Shown one piece after another: positions 9,138-18,404 of a DNA stretch of 64,000 nucleotides. Both the position numbers and the translations under genes were made by a program. Source of the stretch: Anaerococcus sp. Marseille-P3625 (GTDB lineage Bacteria; Bacillota; Clostridia; Tissierellales; Peptoniphilaceae); contig NZ_OCTP01000010.1 in NCBI RefSeq assembly GCF_900232825.1, positions 558,001 through 622,000 of the forward strand. Direction: 5' to 3'. The notes beneath the pieces are model-generated. The model was not told the origin of the DNA. It searched no databases and saw only the letters and a program-made list of their open reading frames with translations. The number at the start of each line of letters is the position of its first letter. Position 1 is the stretch's first letter.

Positions 9138-10945
9138 ATTTCCTCCAAATAAATTTTATTATAAGTTATAGCTTCAGAATCTAAAATTTCCATTTCTCTT
9201 TTATGGCAAGTAAAATAAATTATCTGTCTAGACCTAGTCAAATCCAACAAAAAATACAAGGCGTTTCTAAGTCTATCTAAATCATAATTTATAAAAGCAT
9301 CATCAAAAATCAAAAAGTCATGAGAATTTTTTTCGTTAATCGAATACTTAAAGGCAAAATTTAATTGATCATAAAAACCAGTAGAAAGTCTATCTATACC
9401 TAAAATTTCTCCACTATTGGTAAATACTTTTGCCTTTAAATCCTTATCGTAGATGATTTTTTCATATCTTCCTCTAGTCAAAATGTTAATCATTTCTGAA
9501 ACTTTCTTGTCGTAGTCATCTAAAGATTCTTTAGAGCTTTCAATTATTGCAATTATCTTATCTTTAGCTAAATTAATAGCTTTGATTTCATTTTCCATAT
9601 CATTAAGCTTTTCTTTTAAAGTTTCAAATTCATTAGTAAGATTTGGCAATTTTGAAAGCTCATCTTCAAATATTGCTAGATTTTTTTCTAAATCTACATT
9701 TGTTTTTATCAAAGATTCAAGTTCATTTTCGTAAATATTAATTTTATCTTCAACTTCTCTAATATTTATATCTTGCTTACTGGAATAATTTTCTAAATTT
9801 TCTGATTTTTCTTGATTTTCAAGAATACTTAATATTTCTTCTATCTTTTCTTTTTCATTTTTTATCTCAATAAATTCTAAATACTTGCTCTCATTAGCAT
9901 TATACTCTTTATTGCTAATCTTACTTAGATTATTAAATTTAAGCCATTGAAATAGACAAAATAAAGTAGCCAATACTAATCCAAGGGCAAAAATAAAAAT
10001 ATTATTTTTATAAAAAGCAAAAATTGCCGATATAATAAGCAAAGCTAGACCTATAAAATAATTATTTTTATTAAAAGTTAAATTTTCGTTTCTATTGGCA
10101 TAATAGTCATCATAGTTTTTATATTTTTCAAGCTTCTTATCAACCATTTTTAGTTGGTTTTCATATTTTAGCTGCTCTTTGAGGTTATTATTTCGAAGAT
10201 TTTTTCTAAAGGAATCTCTTAGATCTTTAAAATTATTTAAATCCTCAGAAATCCTAGCAATTTCTTCTCTATTTTTTTCCAAATTTTTAAATTCTTCGAT
10301 GTAAGAATTTCTAAGTATTTTTAGTTTTGAGATTTCATTTTCTAAATAAGTAAATTGTTTTTTAGTTTTTGCGTAAGGCTTGCTATAAGCCCTATCTGTT
10401 CCAATATCAGCTAAAGATTTATCCAAAATTTCTAAAGCATTGGAAGATGAAAAAATATAATCATCTTTGTTGATAAGCATTTCTAATATTTTCTCTTTTG
10501 TTTGTGAACTTGATTCTTGACTTTGATAAATGGAAGTCAAATCTTTGTAAATATCATAAGAAATTCCTAGTAAAAATTCTCCTGGGAAAGCTAAATTGCT
10601 ATTTTTACTAGCCACGATTTCCTTAGAATTCAAATCGTAAATTTCATAAGATCCATCTGAAAAATTTCTGCTAATCCTATAATCCACATCATCCTTAGAA
10701 AAAATACCATAACCACTATACTTATATGATGAAAGCGGCCTATAAATTTCGTGTTTTTGATTAAAATGACGTATTTTTTTACCATCGTCAAAGCCATAAA
10801 GCAAGGCTTCGATAAAACTTACAATTGTAGATTTGCCCGATTCATTTTTCCCATATATAAGATTAAAATTTTTACTAAATTCTATGCTGGTATCAGAAAA
10901 TTGCCCAAAGGAAATGATATGCAATTTTTTTATAAAAACGCTCAT
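9134..10945 (-). CDS. SbcC/Rad50-like AAA ATPase (YhaN-type)
   Basis: ABC/SMC-type ATPase of 603 aa. Walker A is YGKNESGKSTIVSF near residue 35. The middle is coiled coil (about 190-270 and 350-480), interrupted by a strongly hydrophobic stretch (about 295-330) that may be two membrane segments, as in YhaN-type proteins. The C-terminus has the signature DRLSTGFYDQLNFAFK and Walker B FLIFDDAFINYD. Much shorter than true SbcC (about 1000 aa). It overlaps the SbcD-like nuclease gene by 4 nt; together they likely form a DNA end-processing complex. Confidence 0.8.
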   Translation of the reverse strand: MSVFIKKLHIISFGQFSDTSIEFSKNFNLIYGKNESGKSTIVSFIEALLYGFDDGKKIRHFNQKHEIYRPLSSYKYSGYGIFSKDDVDYRISRNFSDGSYEIYDLNSKEIVASKNSNLAFPGEFLLGISYDIYKDLTSIYQSQESSSQTKEKILEMLINKDDYIFSSSNALEILDKSLADIGTDRAYSKPYAKTKKQFTYLENEISKLKILRNSYIEEFKNLEKNREEIARISEDLNNFKDLRDSFRKNLRNNNLKEQLKYENQLKMVDKKLEKYKNYDDYYANRNENLTFNKNNYFIGLALLIISAIFAFYKNNIFIFALGLVLATLFCLFQWLKFNNLSKISNKEYNANESKYLEFIEIKNEKEKIEEILSILENQEKSENLENYSSKQDINIREVEDKINIYENELESLIKTNVDLEKNLAIFEDELSKLPNLTNEFETLKEKLNDMENEIKAINLAKDKIIAIIESSKESLDDYDKKVSEMINILTRGRYEKIIYDKDLKAKVFTNSGEILGIDRLSTGFYDQLNFAFKYSINEKNSHDFLIFDDAFINYDLDRLRNALYFLLDLTRSRQIIYFTCHKREMEILDSEAITYNKIYLEEI

Positions 10946-11952
10946 TTTTTGCTCCTTAAAATTGCATCCATTCCTATTTGGTAGGCTCTTTTTTCAATCT
11001 CATTTAAAGGCCTCTCAAAGTCATCGGCAAATTTACTTAAAAGAGAATTGGGAAATAATTTGATTTCATTCTCAAAAGTATTTTCTTTTGTAAATATAAT
11101 CTCAATATAATGAGAGTTTATAGAATTTTTTATTATAGAAATATCAAAATCATTTGCTTGATCAAAATTTAATCTCAAAAAATTTATTTTATCCGAAAGA
11201 TTTTCATTTACAAATCTAATAATTTCTTCTTCATCTTTAAATTGTTCAGACGAAATATCAAAAATATTATATTTCATTTGACTAGACGAAATATGATCAA
11301 TTTTCCCATTATCGTATAAAAAATATCCAAAATCACCATGATCTGTAAAATCAAAAGGCTCGACAGATCCTGGATTATAGATATTATTTTTTATAAAAGT
11401 CTTATGAATATGACCTAGGCCTATATAATCATATCCTAAGGCATTTAATTTATTAAAATCTAAATCAAGATAAGAACTTTTAGTATTTGATAAATTTCCA
11501 TGAACCATTAGTATATTATAAAACGATTTGTCAAGCTTTAATTCATAAGGAAAATCTTTATCATATATCCTATCTTTGTAAGATAGGCCGTAAATTCTAA
11601 TACCGTCATTCTCATAAAAAGATAAATTATCGTTCATAAAGATATGAAAATTAGAAGGCTTTGATTTTAAAAAAATCTCATTTGTTTGATCGATATAATC
11701 GTGGTTGCCAGTTACATAATAAATGTCCTTGGAAAAATTTTCAAAAATATTAAATAAATACTTGTAATCTTTTTGGGAAAAATAATCTCGTTCAAATAAA
11801 TCTCCACAGATTAATGCAAAATTAGCATCTTTATTAGATGTAAAAATATTTTCAAAAGATTCCCATCTAATCTTATTAATAAAATTTCCTTTATTATCAT
11901 CATAAGTATTTCTTGTTGATAAATGGCAATCTGCTAGATGAATAAATTTCAT
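10942..11952 (-). CDS. SbcD/Mre11-like exonuclease (YhaO-type metallophosphoesterase)
   Basis: Predicted nuclease partner of the next ATPase, 336 aa. Metallophosphoesterase motifs: FIHLADCHLST, ALICGDLFERD, YYVTGNHDYID, LMVHGNLSN and GLGHIHKTF. The C-terminal 110 residues would be the capping and ATPase-binding region. Four-base overlaps on both sides mark a translationally coupled block with the histidine phosphatase upstream. Confidence 0.8.
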   Translation of the reverse strand: MKFIHLADCHLSTRNTYDDNKGNFINKIRWESFENIFTSNKDANFALICGDLFERDYFSQKDYKYLFNIFENFSKDIYYVTGNHDYIDQTNEIFLKSKPSNFHIFMNDNLSFYENDGIRIYGLSYKDRIYDKDFPYELKLDKSFYNILMVHGNLSNTKSSYLDLDFNKLNALGYDYIGLGHIHKTFIKNNIYNPGSVEPFDFTDHGDFGYFLYDNGKIDHISSSQMKYNIFDISSEQFKDEEEIIRFVNENLSDKINFLRLNFDQANDFDISIIKNSINSHYIEIIFTKENTFENEIKLFPNSLLSKFADDFERPLNEIEKRAYQIGMDAILRSKK

Positions 11953-12518
11953 AATATGTTAAGTGCCTTTATTAATTTTTTCTTATCTTCTATTTGAAAA
12001 ACTGTTATAGACCCATTTTCTATCCAGAAATTATCCCAAGCTGAAAGATCTTTTAATATCCAAAATAAAGAAGCTTTTATGGCAATTCCATGGGAAATGC
12101 AAAGGGCATTCTCATTTTTTTCTACTAATTCATCGTAAAATTCACTAAGTCTATTAATAAGATCTAATCTATTTTCCCCATTTGGATATTTTATATGAAA
12201 AATATCATCTTTCTGATTTTGGAAAAAATTATCGTAAGTATTAAAGACATAATCATAAGATTTGCCCTTAAAATCTCCAAAATCCATCTCATTAAGCCTG
12301 CTATCGCTAGTAAAATTTTCAAAGCCTAAAATTTGTGCAGTTTGTTTGGCTCTTAGAAGATCTGAAGTATATATTCTATCAATTTTAAAATCTTTAAGCT
12401 TTTCTTTTGTTTTTTTCAATAGTTCATAGGAACTTTCATCAAGACTTGTATCTTCTGTGGAAAAAATTCTTTCTTTGTTGGCCTTAGTTAAGCCATGGCG
12501 GACTAAAATTATTTCCAT
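11949..12518 (-). CDS. Histidine phosphatase family protein (phosphoglycerate-mutase fold)
   Basis: A 189-aa member of the branch 1 histidine phosphatases. The catalytic RHG is in ILVRHGLTKANKE, the second arginine in YTSDLLRAKQTAQIL, and the C-terminal His in LCISHGIAIKASLF. The substrate is unknown; similar small proteins include alpha-ribazole phosphatase and broad phosphatases. Ten nt downstream of the ABC permease gene. Confidence 0.82.
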   Translation of the reverse strand: MEIILVRHGLTKANKERIFSTEDTSLDESSYELLKKTKEKLKDFKIDRIYTSDLLRAKQTAQILGFENFTSDSRLNEMDFGDFKGKSYDYVFNTYDNFFQNQKDDIFHIKYPNGENRLDLINRLSEFYDELVEKNENALCISHGIAIKASLFWILKDLSAWDNFWIENGSITVFQIEDKKKLIKALNIL

Positions 12519-12527
12519 ATAATCCTC

Positions 12528-15500
12528 CTATTCTCCAGAACTCATCGCTTCAGCCATATCGATTTTCTTTAAATTTTTGTGAACAAAAATTATAAGAACA
12601 AGAAGTATTAGTATTGTTAAAGCTCCACTAAAAATATAGGCACTAGGGTGAGTTCTGTAAGCGAGTAGTACATTTTCTGGTGCAACTACAGCTATTACGT
12701 ATCTAAACATAGCAATTCCTAAAACATAACCAAGCAAAATTCCAAGCAAAGTAAGAATTGAAATTTCTCTTGAGATGTAGCTAGTAACTTCTTTTGGATA
12801 AAATCCCAAAACTTTTATTGTTGCCAATTCTCTTTTTCTTTCACTAACATTGATATTTATCAAATTGTACAAAACTACAAGAGCTAGCATTATTGAAATT
12901 AAAGTTATTACTCCAATTACTAAATTTAAATTTGCCATCAATACATCTATTGATGAATAAATCACGCTTGTATTAGTAATCGCGTTTATAGAATTTTCAT
13001 TTTCAATTTTCTTTATTATTTTATCTGAATTTCCCTTTAGATAAACTGCATTAGTTTGGTATTTTTCTCCTGTGACTTGTTCATACTTTTCTTTTGTCAT
13101 GTAAATAAAATCACCAGTATAATTTTCAGAAAAATTTGTTACTTTGACTTTTATTTCTTTGCCATCTTTGTCAAATTTTATCAAATCATTTTTCTTTAAA
13201 TTTAATTTATTGAAGGCCTTTTCAGTAATAACCGCTTCTTCTTTTGATAAATCTATAGCTTTTCCTTTGTTGGTGTGAAGACTTACAAATTTATCCAAAT
13301 TATCTGTATCATTAAATACCACAAAATTTAGCTTACGTTTTTCATTATTTTTTGTGATTTTTACTTCTTGCATTTTTATTTGAAGGTGATCAAAATCTTC
13401 AATTTTTTTATAAAAACTTGCTAAATCAGATTCTTTTGATTTTTCATCAATTGCTGCAACAACATCGTAATGATTAATTGCATTTTTTTGTAAGTTCACT
13501 GTATCTTTTATTGAATCGATCATCGCAAAACCGAAAAATGTAAGAGCAGTGCACCCTCCAACGCCGAATAAGGTCATAAACATCCTAGATTTATACCTAA
13601 ATAAATTCCTTGCGGTAATTTTTTGCAAAAATGAAAGTCTTCTCCAAATTGGACTTATCTTTTCCATTAGGATTTTTTTGCCAACTTCTGGAGATTTACC
13701 TCTAAGTAAGCTTGCAGGAGTTTCTCTAATGGTTTCATTTGAGGATAAATGAACAGTTATTGCTATCAAAAATGCTGATAAAAGTATAGCAAAAGCCATA
13801 TAAGAAATTGGATTTACATAATCAATTCCTAAATTATTAAAACCAGATGAATAGGCTTTTATAATTACTTCTGCTACAATTAATCTACCCAATATAGCTC
13901 CAATTAGAGAGCCAATAATAGTCGGAATTAGACCGTAAAAATAAAATCTTTGGCTTATTTGTGAGTTTGTATAGCCCAATGATTTTAAAGTTCCATTTAT
14001 AACTCTCTGCTCATCTATAAAACGTTTCATAGTTGTTAAAGAAACAAGCATTGCTACTAGATAGAAAAATGTCGGAAAAACTTTCGTCATTTGATCCATA
14101 TTCAAACTATTTTGATAATAGGTATTTATCCCTTGATTTTCAAAAATATTTTCTACTGTGTACTTTGGATCAACTAATCTTGCCAAAGCATCTTTGCCAT
14201 CTTCAATTTCAACTTCGCCATCGGCAATTTCTTTTTGGGCGTCATTTTTTTCTTTGGTAAATTTTTCTAAATTCTTATCGTATTCGTCTTTGCCATCTAA
14301 AAGTTTTTTGTAATTATCTCTAAGCTCTTTTTCACCCTTTTGTTTTTGGTAATTAAAGTCTTTTATTCCCTCATTATATTTTTGCCAACCATCAGCAATT
14401 TCTTTTTTGGAATTTGATATTTTATTCTTTGCCTGATCTAATTCTTTCTTTCCTGAAGTTTTTTGACTTTCTAGCTTACTTTTTCCTTCATTTAATTTCT
14501 TTATGCCAGAATTTATTTCACTTTGTTTTTGGTCAAGAATAGCTTTTTGATCATCTATCTTTGATTTTTCAGCATTGTACTTATTTTCTAGCAAAAGTTT
14601 GTTGGCCTTATAATCATTTAGACCCTCATTATATTGATTTTTTGCTTCTTCTAATTGAGCTTTCATATTTAATAAATCAGAAGCGCTTAAATTTTTGTAT
14701 TCGTTTGGAATTTCCATTCCAAGATTATTTTTAGGACTTTGATTTAATAATTGTTCAAGTTTTAAAAGTTCATTTTCTTTTTGATCAATTTCTTCTTTTG
14801 CCTTATCAAGTTGAACTTTTCCAGCATTTAGCTTTTCTCTAGCTTTAGAAAATTCATCATCTAATAATTTATAGCCTTGGTTAATTTTTAAATAGCCTTC
14901 ATCAATTTGTTTTTGGCCATTTTTTAATTCTTTCTCATTTTTAGCAATTTCTTCTTCAGCTTTTTTTATCTTATCATTAAAAATTGCTATATTTTCTTCA
15001 TATTCTTTTTGACCATCTTTTAATTTTTTTTCACCGTCAATAAGTTCTTTTTTGGAAGATTCTAAAGATTTTTTCCCATCTAGGATTTTTTGGTCAAATG
15101 TTTTTTTGCCTTTTTCATAATCTTTAAAACCCTTATCAAGTTCTTCCTTTGCATCATCTAATTTTTTCTCTCCATCAGAAAGCTCTTTTTTTGCAGAATC
15201 TATGTCATTTTGAGCTTTTTTGATATCATCATTAGAATCTTTTTTTATTTTTTCTAAAACTTCTTTTGGTCTATTAGCAATATCTTTTTCGATTTTTTCT
15301 TTTTTATCTTCTACAAATTTCTCGTAATCCTTGCTTGTTTTATCTAAATTATTAGTATTTTTATATACAATATTTATTTCAGAAAATTTATCAGTATCAA
15401 AATTTTCTTCTAATACATAGGCATATCCACTTAATTCTTTTTTTGCAGCAAAAGAAAGCTCTCTCATATCTTCCATAAAATGATCAGAAGATTTGTAAAA

Positions 15501-15998
15501 GCCAACAACTTCATAGGTTAAATTTTTAAGAGCTTTTTCATCAAATTTTGAGTTTTTGATGTATTTTAATTTTATCTTATCCCCGATTTTATAAGAATCT
15601 TCTAAGGAATCTTCTAAGGCAATTTCATCTTTTTTCCTAGGCATATATCCTTTTGTAAGGACTGATTTTTTTATATTATCATTATAGGCTTTAACTCTTA
15701 TCAAATTATCATCGATAAGAAGGTCGGAAGCTTTGATTTTTGTGATTTTTTCAATATCCTTATCTTTGCTTATTATCAAATCATCTTCATAATCCAAGCC
15801 ATAAGTAGATTTAACTATTATATCTGGATGTTTGTAAGTATTAAGAGATTTATTTAAGGTATTTCTCATTGACGGCCCAGTTAAGGTCATTGCAACTACT
15901 ACAAGAGTTGCAAGCCCAATCATTATAGCAATTGATAATACTTTACCTTTGTTATTTTTTATATCTCTCAAATTATTTTTCAAGTAGGTCTTGTTCAT
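12528..15998 (-). CDS. FtsX-like ABC transporter permease with long extracytoplasmic coiled coil
   Basis: Membrane subunit of a MacB/FtsX-type exporter or signalling transporter, about 1156 aa. One membrane segment at the N-terminus (about 20-45), a MacB-like periplasmic-type domain (about 50-230), then roughly 370 residues of heptad-rich charged coiled coil with repeated DGxKxLxxxK/ELxxGxKxxD phrases (about 245-620). An FtsX domain with three helices (about 640-760) follows, then another helix near 810, an extracytoplasmic domain, and a second FtsX domain (about 1030-1150). I chose ATG at 15998 over a GTG three codons upstream. It follows the ATPase gene directly. Confidence 0.85.
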   Translation of the reverse strand: MNKTYLKNNLRDIKNNKGKVLSIAIMIGLATLVVVAMTLTGPSMRNTLNKSLNTYKHPDIIVKSTYGLDYEDDLIISKDKDIEKITKIKASDLLIDDNLIRVKAYNDNIKKSVLTKGYMPRKKDEIALEDSLEDSYKIGDKIKLKYIKNSKFDEKALKNLTYEVVGFYKSSDHFMEDMRELSFAAKKELSGYAYVLEENFDTDKFSEINIVYKNTNNLDKTSKDYEKFVEDKKEKIEKDIANRPKEVLEKIKKDSNDDIKKAQNDIDSAKKELSDGEKKLDDAKEELDKGFKDYEKGKKTFDQKILDGKKSLESSKKELIDGEKKLKDGQKEYEENIAIFNDKIKKAEEEIAKNEKELKNGQKQIDEGYLKINQGYKLLDDEFSKAREKLNAGKVQLDKAKEEIDQKENELLKLEQLLNQSPKNNLGMEIPNEYKNLSASDLLNMKAQLEEAKNQYNEGLNDYKANKLLLENKYNAEKSKIDDQKAILDQKQSEINSGIKKLNEGKSKLESQKTSGKKELDQAKNKISNSKKEIADGWQKYNEGIKDFNYQKQKGEKELRDNYKKLLDGKDEYDKNLEKFTKEKNDAQKEIADGEVEIEDGKDALARLVDPKYTVENIFENQGINTYYQNSLNMDQMTKVFPTFFYLVAMLVSLTTMKRFIDEQRVINGTLKSLGYTNSQISQRFYFYGLIPTIIGSLIGAILGRLIVAEVIIKAYSSGFNNLGIDYVNPISYMAFAILLSAFLIAITVHLSSNETIRETPASLLRGKSPEVGKKILMEKISPIWRRLSFLQKITARNLFRYKSRMFMTLFGVGGCTALTFFGFAMIDSIKDTVNLQKNAINHYDVVAAIDEKSKESDLASFYKKIEDFDHLQIKMQEVKITKNNEKRKLNFVVFNDTDNLDKFVSLHTNKGKAIDLSKEEAVITEKAFNKLNLKKNDLIKFDKDGKEIKVKVTNFSENYTGDFIYMTKEKYEQVTGEKYQTNAVYLKGNSDKIIKKIENENSINAITNTSVIYSSIDVLMANLNLVIGVITLISIMLALVVLYNLININVSERKRELATIKVLGFYPKEVTSYISREISILTLLGILLGYVLGIAMFRYVIAVVAPENVLLAYRTHPSAYIFSGALTILILLVLIIFVHKNLKKIDMAEAMSSGE

Positions 15999-16000
15999 TT

Positions 16001-16702
16001 TTACCACTCAATTTCTTCGATATCTTCTGGACTTTCATTAATATAGTTTTCTATAATTTTTCCATCTCTAAGTTCAATTACCTGATCTGCCATTGGTTTT
16101 ATAAGCGAGTTGTGGGTAATTATTATTACTGTTGCTCCCATTTTATGAGATGCATCTTGCAAAAGCTTTAAAATGTTTTTGCCTGTTTCATAATCTAGAG
16201 CGCCTGTTGGTTCATCACATAATAACAACTTTGGATTTTTTGTAAGAGCTCTTGCTATGGCAACTCTTTGTTGCTCTCCTCCAGAAAGTTGTGAAGGAAA
16301 ATTATTTGACCTATTGCTAAGGCCAACTTCTTCTAAAATCTTTTTTGGATCTAGGGCATTTTCTGCAATTTCTGCAGATAATTCTACATTTTCCAAAGCA
16401 GTTAAATTGCCAACAAGATTATAATGTTGAAAGACAAAACCAACGTCATTTCTTCTATAACTAGTTAAATCAATATCGTTTAATTTGGATAAGTCCTTAT
16501 CATCTATAAAAACTTCTCCAGAACTTGCTTTTTCCATGCCACCTAAAATATTTAAAAGAGTAGTTTTGCCGGCACCGGATGCACCAACAATAACTAATAA
16601 TTTTCCCTTTTCAAGTGAAAAACTAATGTTATCATTAGCAACAATGATGCTACTACCAGATTTATATTCTTTTCTTAAATTGTTTAATTTTATGTATGCC
16701 AT
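16001..16702 (-). CDS. ABC transporter ATP-binding protein (MacB/LolD type)
   Basis: Nucleotide-binding subunit for the adjacent permease, 233 aa. Walker [14 protein letters not shown]-loop FVFQHYN, signature [16 protein letters not shown], Walker [13 protein letters not shown] and H-loop IIITHN are all intact. The PTGALD form is characteristic of the MacB/LolD/BceA group. First gene of the minus-strand block that continues to the phosphatase. Confidence 0.93.
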   Translation of the reverse strand: MAYIKLNNLRKEYKSGSSIIVANDNISFSLEKGKLLVIVGASGAGKTTLLNILGGMEKASSGEVFIDDKDLSKLNDIDLTSYRRNDVGFVFQHYNLVGNLTALENVELSAEIAENALDPKKILEEVGLSNRSNNFPSQLSGGEQQRVAIARALTKNPKLLLCDEPTGALDYETGKNILKLLQDASHKMGATVIIITHNSLIKPMADQVIELRDGKIIENYINESPEDIEEIEW

Positions 16703-16733
16703 AAAAACCTTTCTAATATACTTTATAAATAAT

Positions 16734-16761
16734 ATTATACCAAAATTAGACTTTTAGTCAT
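16734..16761 (-). promoter_or_regulatory. Promoter of the ABC transporter operon
   Basis: On the minus strand, -35 ATGACT (16756-16761), 16-nt spacer, -10 TATAAT (16734-16739) preceded by TGG, an extended -10. It drives the ATPase-permease genes away from the plus-strand decarboxylase gene. Confidence 0.6.
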
Positions 16762-16812
16762 TGTATTATTATAAGAATTTTTTTAGAGTAAAATACTTAT
16801 CAGGAGTTACCT

Positions 16813-18141
16813 ATGCTAAATGAAAAACTTGATGCTTATTTAAAAGAAAATTATTATCCCTTTCATATGCCAGGAGCAAAAAGAACTGATATCTTACGTT
16901 CTGATTTGCCATACAAAAGAGATTTAACAGAAATTTATGGTTTTGATAATCTAAATGATCCTAGGGATATTTTTTTAAAAATGGAAGAAAAAATTGCTAA
17001 AATTTATAAGGTAAAAGATTCAATAATTTCTACCAATGGCTCAACTTGTGGAATTTTATCTACAATTAGAAGTCTAACTTATGAAAATAAAAATATTTTA
17101 ATTCAAAGATCTTGCCATAAATCAGTTTACAATGCCATCGAAATTTTTAATTTACATAGTGATTATGTAAATGTTTCAGTTGATGATATTGGATCTATAA
17201 TTGATATTTCTTATAAAGATTTGGAAAATAAATTAAAATCAAAAAAATACGCGGCTCTTGTCATAACTTCCTCATCTTATGAAGGCTATTATTTAGACTT
17301 AAAAAAAATTTATCAACTTACAAAAAAATATGAAACAGCCTTAATCTTAGATATGGCTCATGGTTCTCACAGCTTACTTTTTGGAAAATATGAGAATAAT
17401 TTTGATATTGCAATAACATCTTTTCATAAAAATTTATCAGCACTTACACCTAGCTCAGCTGTTTTAATTAATGATCTAAGCTTATCAGATGAGATACGTA
17501 GAAATATGGCTATTTTCCAAACATCTTCCCCCTCTTATGTGGTCTTGCAATCAATAGATGAAATGCTTGAAAAATTTGATTCTTTTTATAAGATGTATGA
17601 AATCTTAGATTTATATTTAGATGATATTTACAATATAAATTTAGATAAACTAAAATTAATTGATAAAAAAAATAAAGATAGGTCAAAAATACTAATTTCT
17701 ACAATAAATACAAATATTTCTGGGGAAATGCTGGCAAATAAATTAAGAGAAGAAAAAATTGAAATTGAAATGGCTTATCCTTCCTACGCCCTACTTATAT
17801 CAAGTATTTTTGATAGAAAAGAAGGCTTTGAAAGATTAAAAAATGCCTTAGTAAAAATCGATAGAGCCATAGAATATAGAAATACAAATATGGACTTTTC
17901 CTATGAAATCCCTAAAAAATCTATGGAGATTAGTCGTGCAATCTTAGCTAGAAAAACTCTTATAGATTTAAATTTAGCAGAAAATAAAATATCCGCTCAG
18001 TTTGTTTACGCTTATCCACCAGGCATTCCAATAATTGCTCCAGGAGAGATTATTTCCAGAAATATAATTGACAATATCAAATATTTTCAAAAAAATTCTA
18101 TTGATTTAAATATTGATGATAGGATTTTTATCCTAAATTGA
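16813..18141 (+). CDS. PLP-dependent Orn/Lys/Arg decarboxylase-like protein
   Basis: Fold-type I PLP enzyme of 442 aa, resembling the short YaaO-type decarboxylases. N-terminal signature PFHMPGAKRTDI, where relatives usually have HMPGHK, then LTEIYGFDNLNDP and NGSTCGILST. PLP contacts are LILDMAHGSHSLLF, with the Schiff-base Lys in ITSFHKNLSALTPSS. The C-terminal domain ends with the family's YPPGIPIIAPGE. The substrate is unknown. RBS AGGAG lies 8 nt upstream; the gene stands alone, divergent from the ABC operon and just upstream of the SCIFF promoter. Confidence 0.82.
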   Translation: MLNEKLDAYLKENYYPFHMPGAKRTDILRSDLPYKRDLTEIYGFDNLNDPRDIFLKMEEKIAKIYKVKDSIISTNGSTCGILSTIRSLTYENKNILIQRSCHKSVYNAIEIFNLHSDYVNVSVDDIGSIIDISYKDLENKLKSKKYAALVITSSSYEGYYLDLKKIYQLTKKYETALILDMAHGSHSLLFGKYENNFDIAITSFHKNLSALTPSSAVLINDLSLSDEIRRNMAIFQTSSPSYVVLQSIDEMLEKFDSFYKMYEILDLYLDDIYNINLDKLKLIDKKNKDRSKILISTINTNISGEMLANKLREEKIEIEMAYPSYALLISSIFDRKEGFERLKNALVKIDRAIEYRNTNMDFSYEIPKKSMEISRAILARKTLIDLNLAENKISAQFVYAYPPGIPIIAPGEIISRNIIDNIKYFQKNSIDLNIDDRIFILN

Positions 18142-18166
18142 CAAATTATTATAAAACTGATAATAT
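18138..18166 (+). promoter_or_regulatory. Promoter of scfA-scfB
   Basis: Perfect -35 TTGACA (18138-18143), 17-nt spacer, -10 TAATAT (18161-18166). The -35 contains the TGA stop codon of the upstream gene. Confidence 0.75.
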
Positions 18167-18201
18167 TAAGTTGTATAGCGATTATATAAAGGAGCATACA
18201 T

Positions 18202-18351
18202 ATGAAAAGAATAGTAACTTTAAACACTAGAAATCTTCACAAGAGCAAAGAAAATGGTGGTTGTGGTGAATGCCAAACCTCTTGCCAATCTGCTTGCAAA
18301 ACATCTTGTGGAGTTGCTAACCAAGAATGTGTTAGCCATAAAGAAAAATAA
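18202..18351 (+). CDS. scfA: SCIFF ribosomal peptide precursor (six cysteines in forty-five residues)
   Basis: A 49-aa open frame with RBS AAAGGAG upstream. Cysteines fall at residues 21, 24, 28, 32, 36 and 43; the core around CQTSCQSACKTSC and the leader MKRIVTLNTRNLHKSKE match the SCIFF family found almost universally in Clostridia. The family is known to receive a Cys-to-Thr thioether bridge from the radical SAM maturase encoded next door. The peptide's final function is unknown. Its stop codon lies inside a terminator hairpin. Confidence 0.93.
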   Translation: MKRIVTLNTRNLHKSKENGGCGECQTSCQSACKTSCGVANQECVSHKEK

Positions 18352-18372
18352 GGGATTAGCCCTTATTTTTTT
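18347..18372 (+). terminator. Terminator hairpin between scfA and scfB
   Basis: Stem AATAAGGG/CCCTTATT (18347-18354 and 18360-18367) with loop ATTAG and a following T-run. The stop codon of scfA lies in the left arm. It probably lets only part of the transcripts reach scfB, giving excess precursor over maturase. Confidence 0.75.
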
Positions 18373-18404
18373 CTTTTGTGATTTATTTAAGTTAAGGAGA
18401 AATG

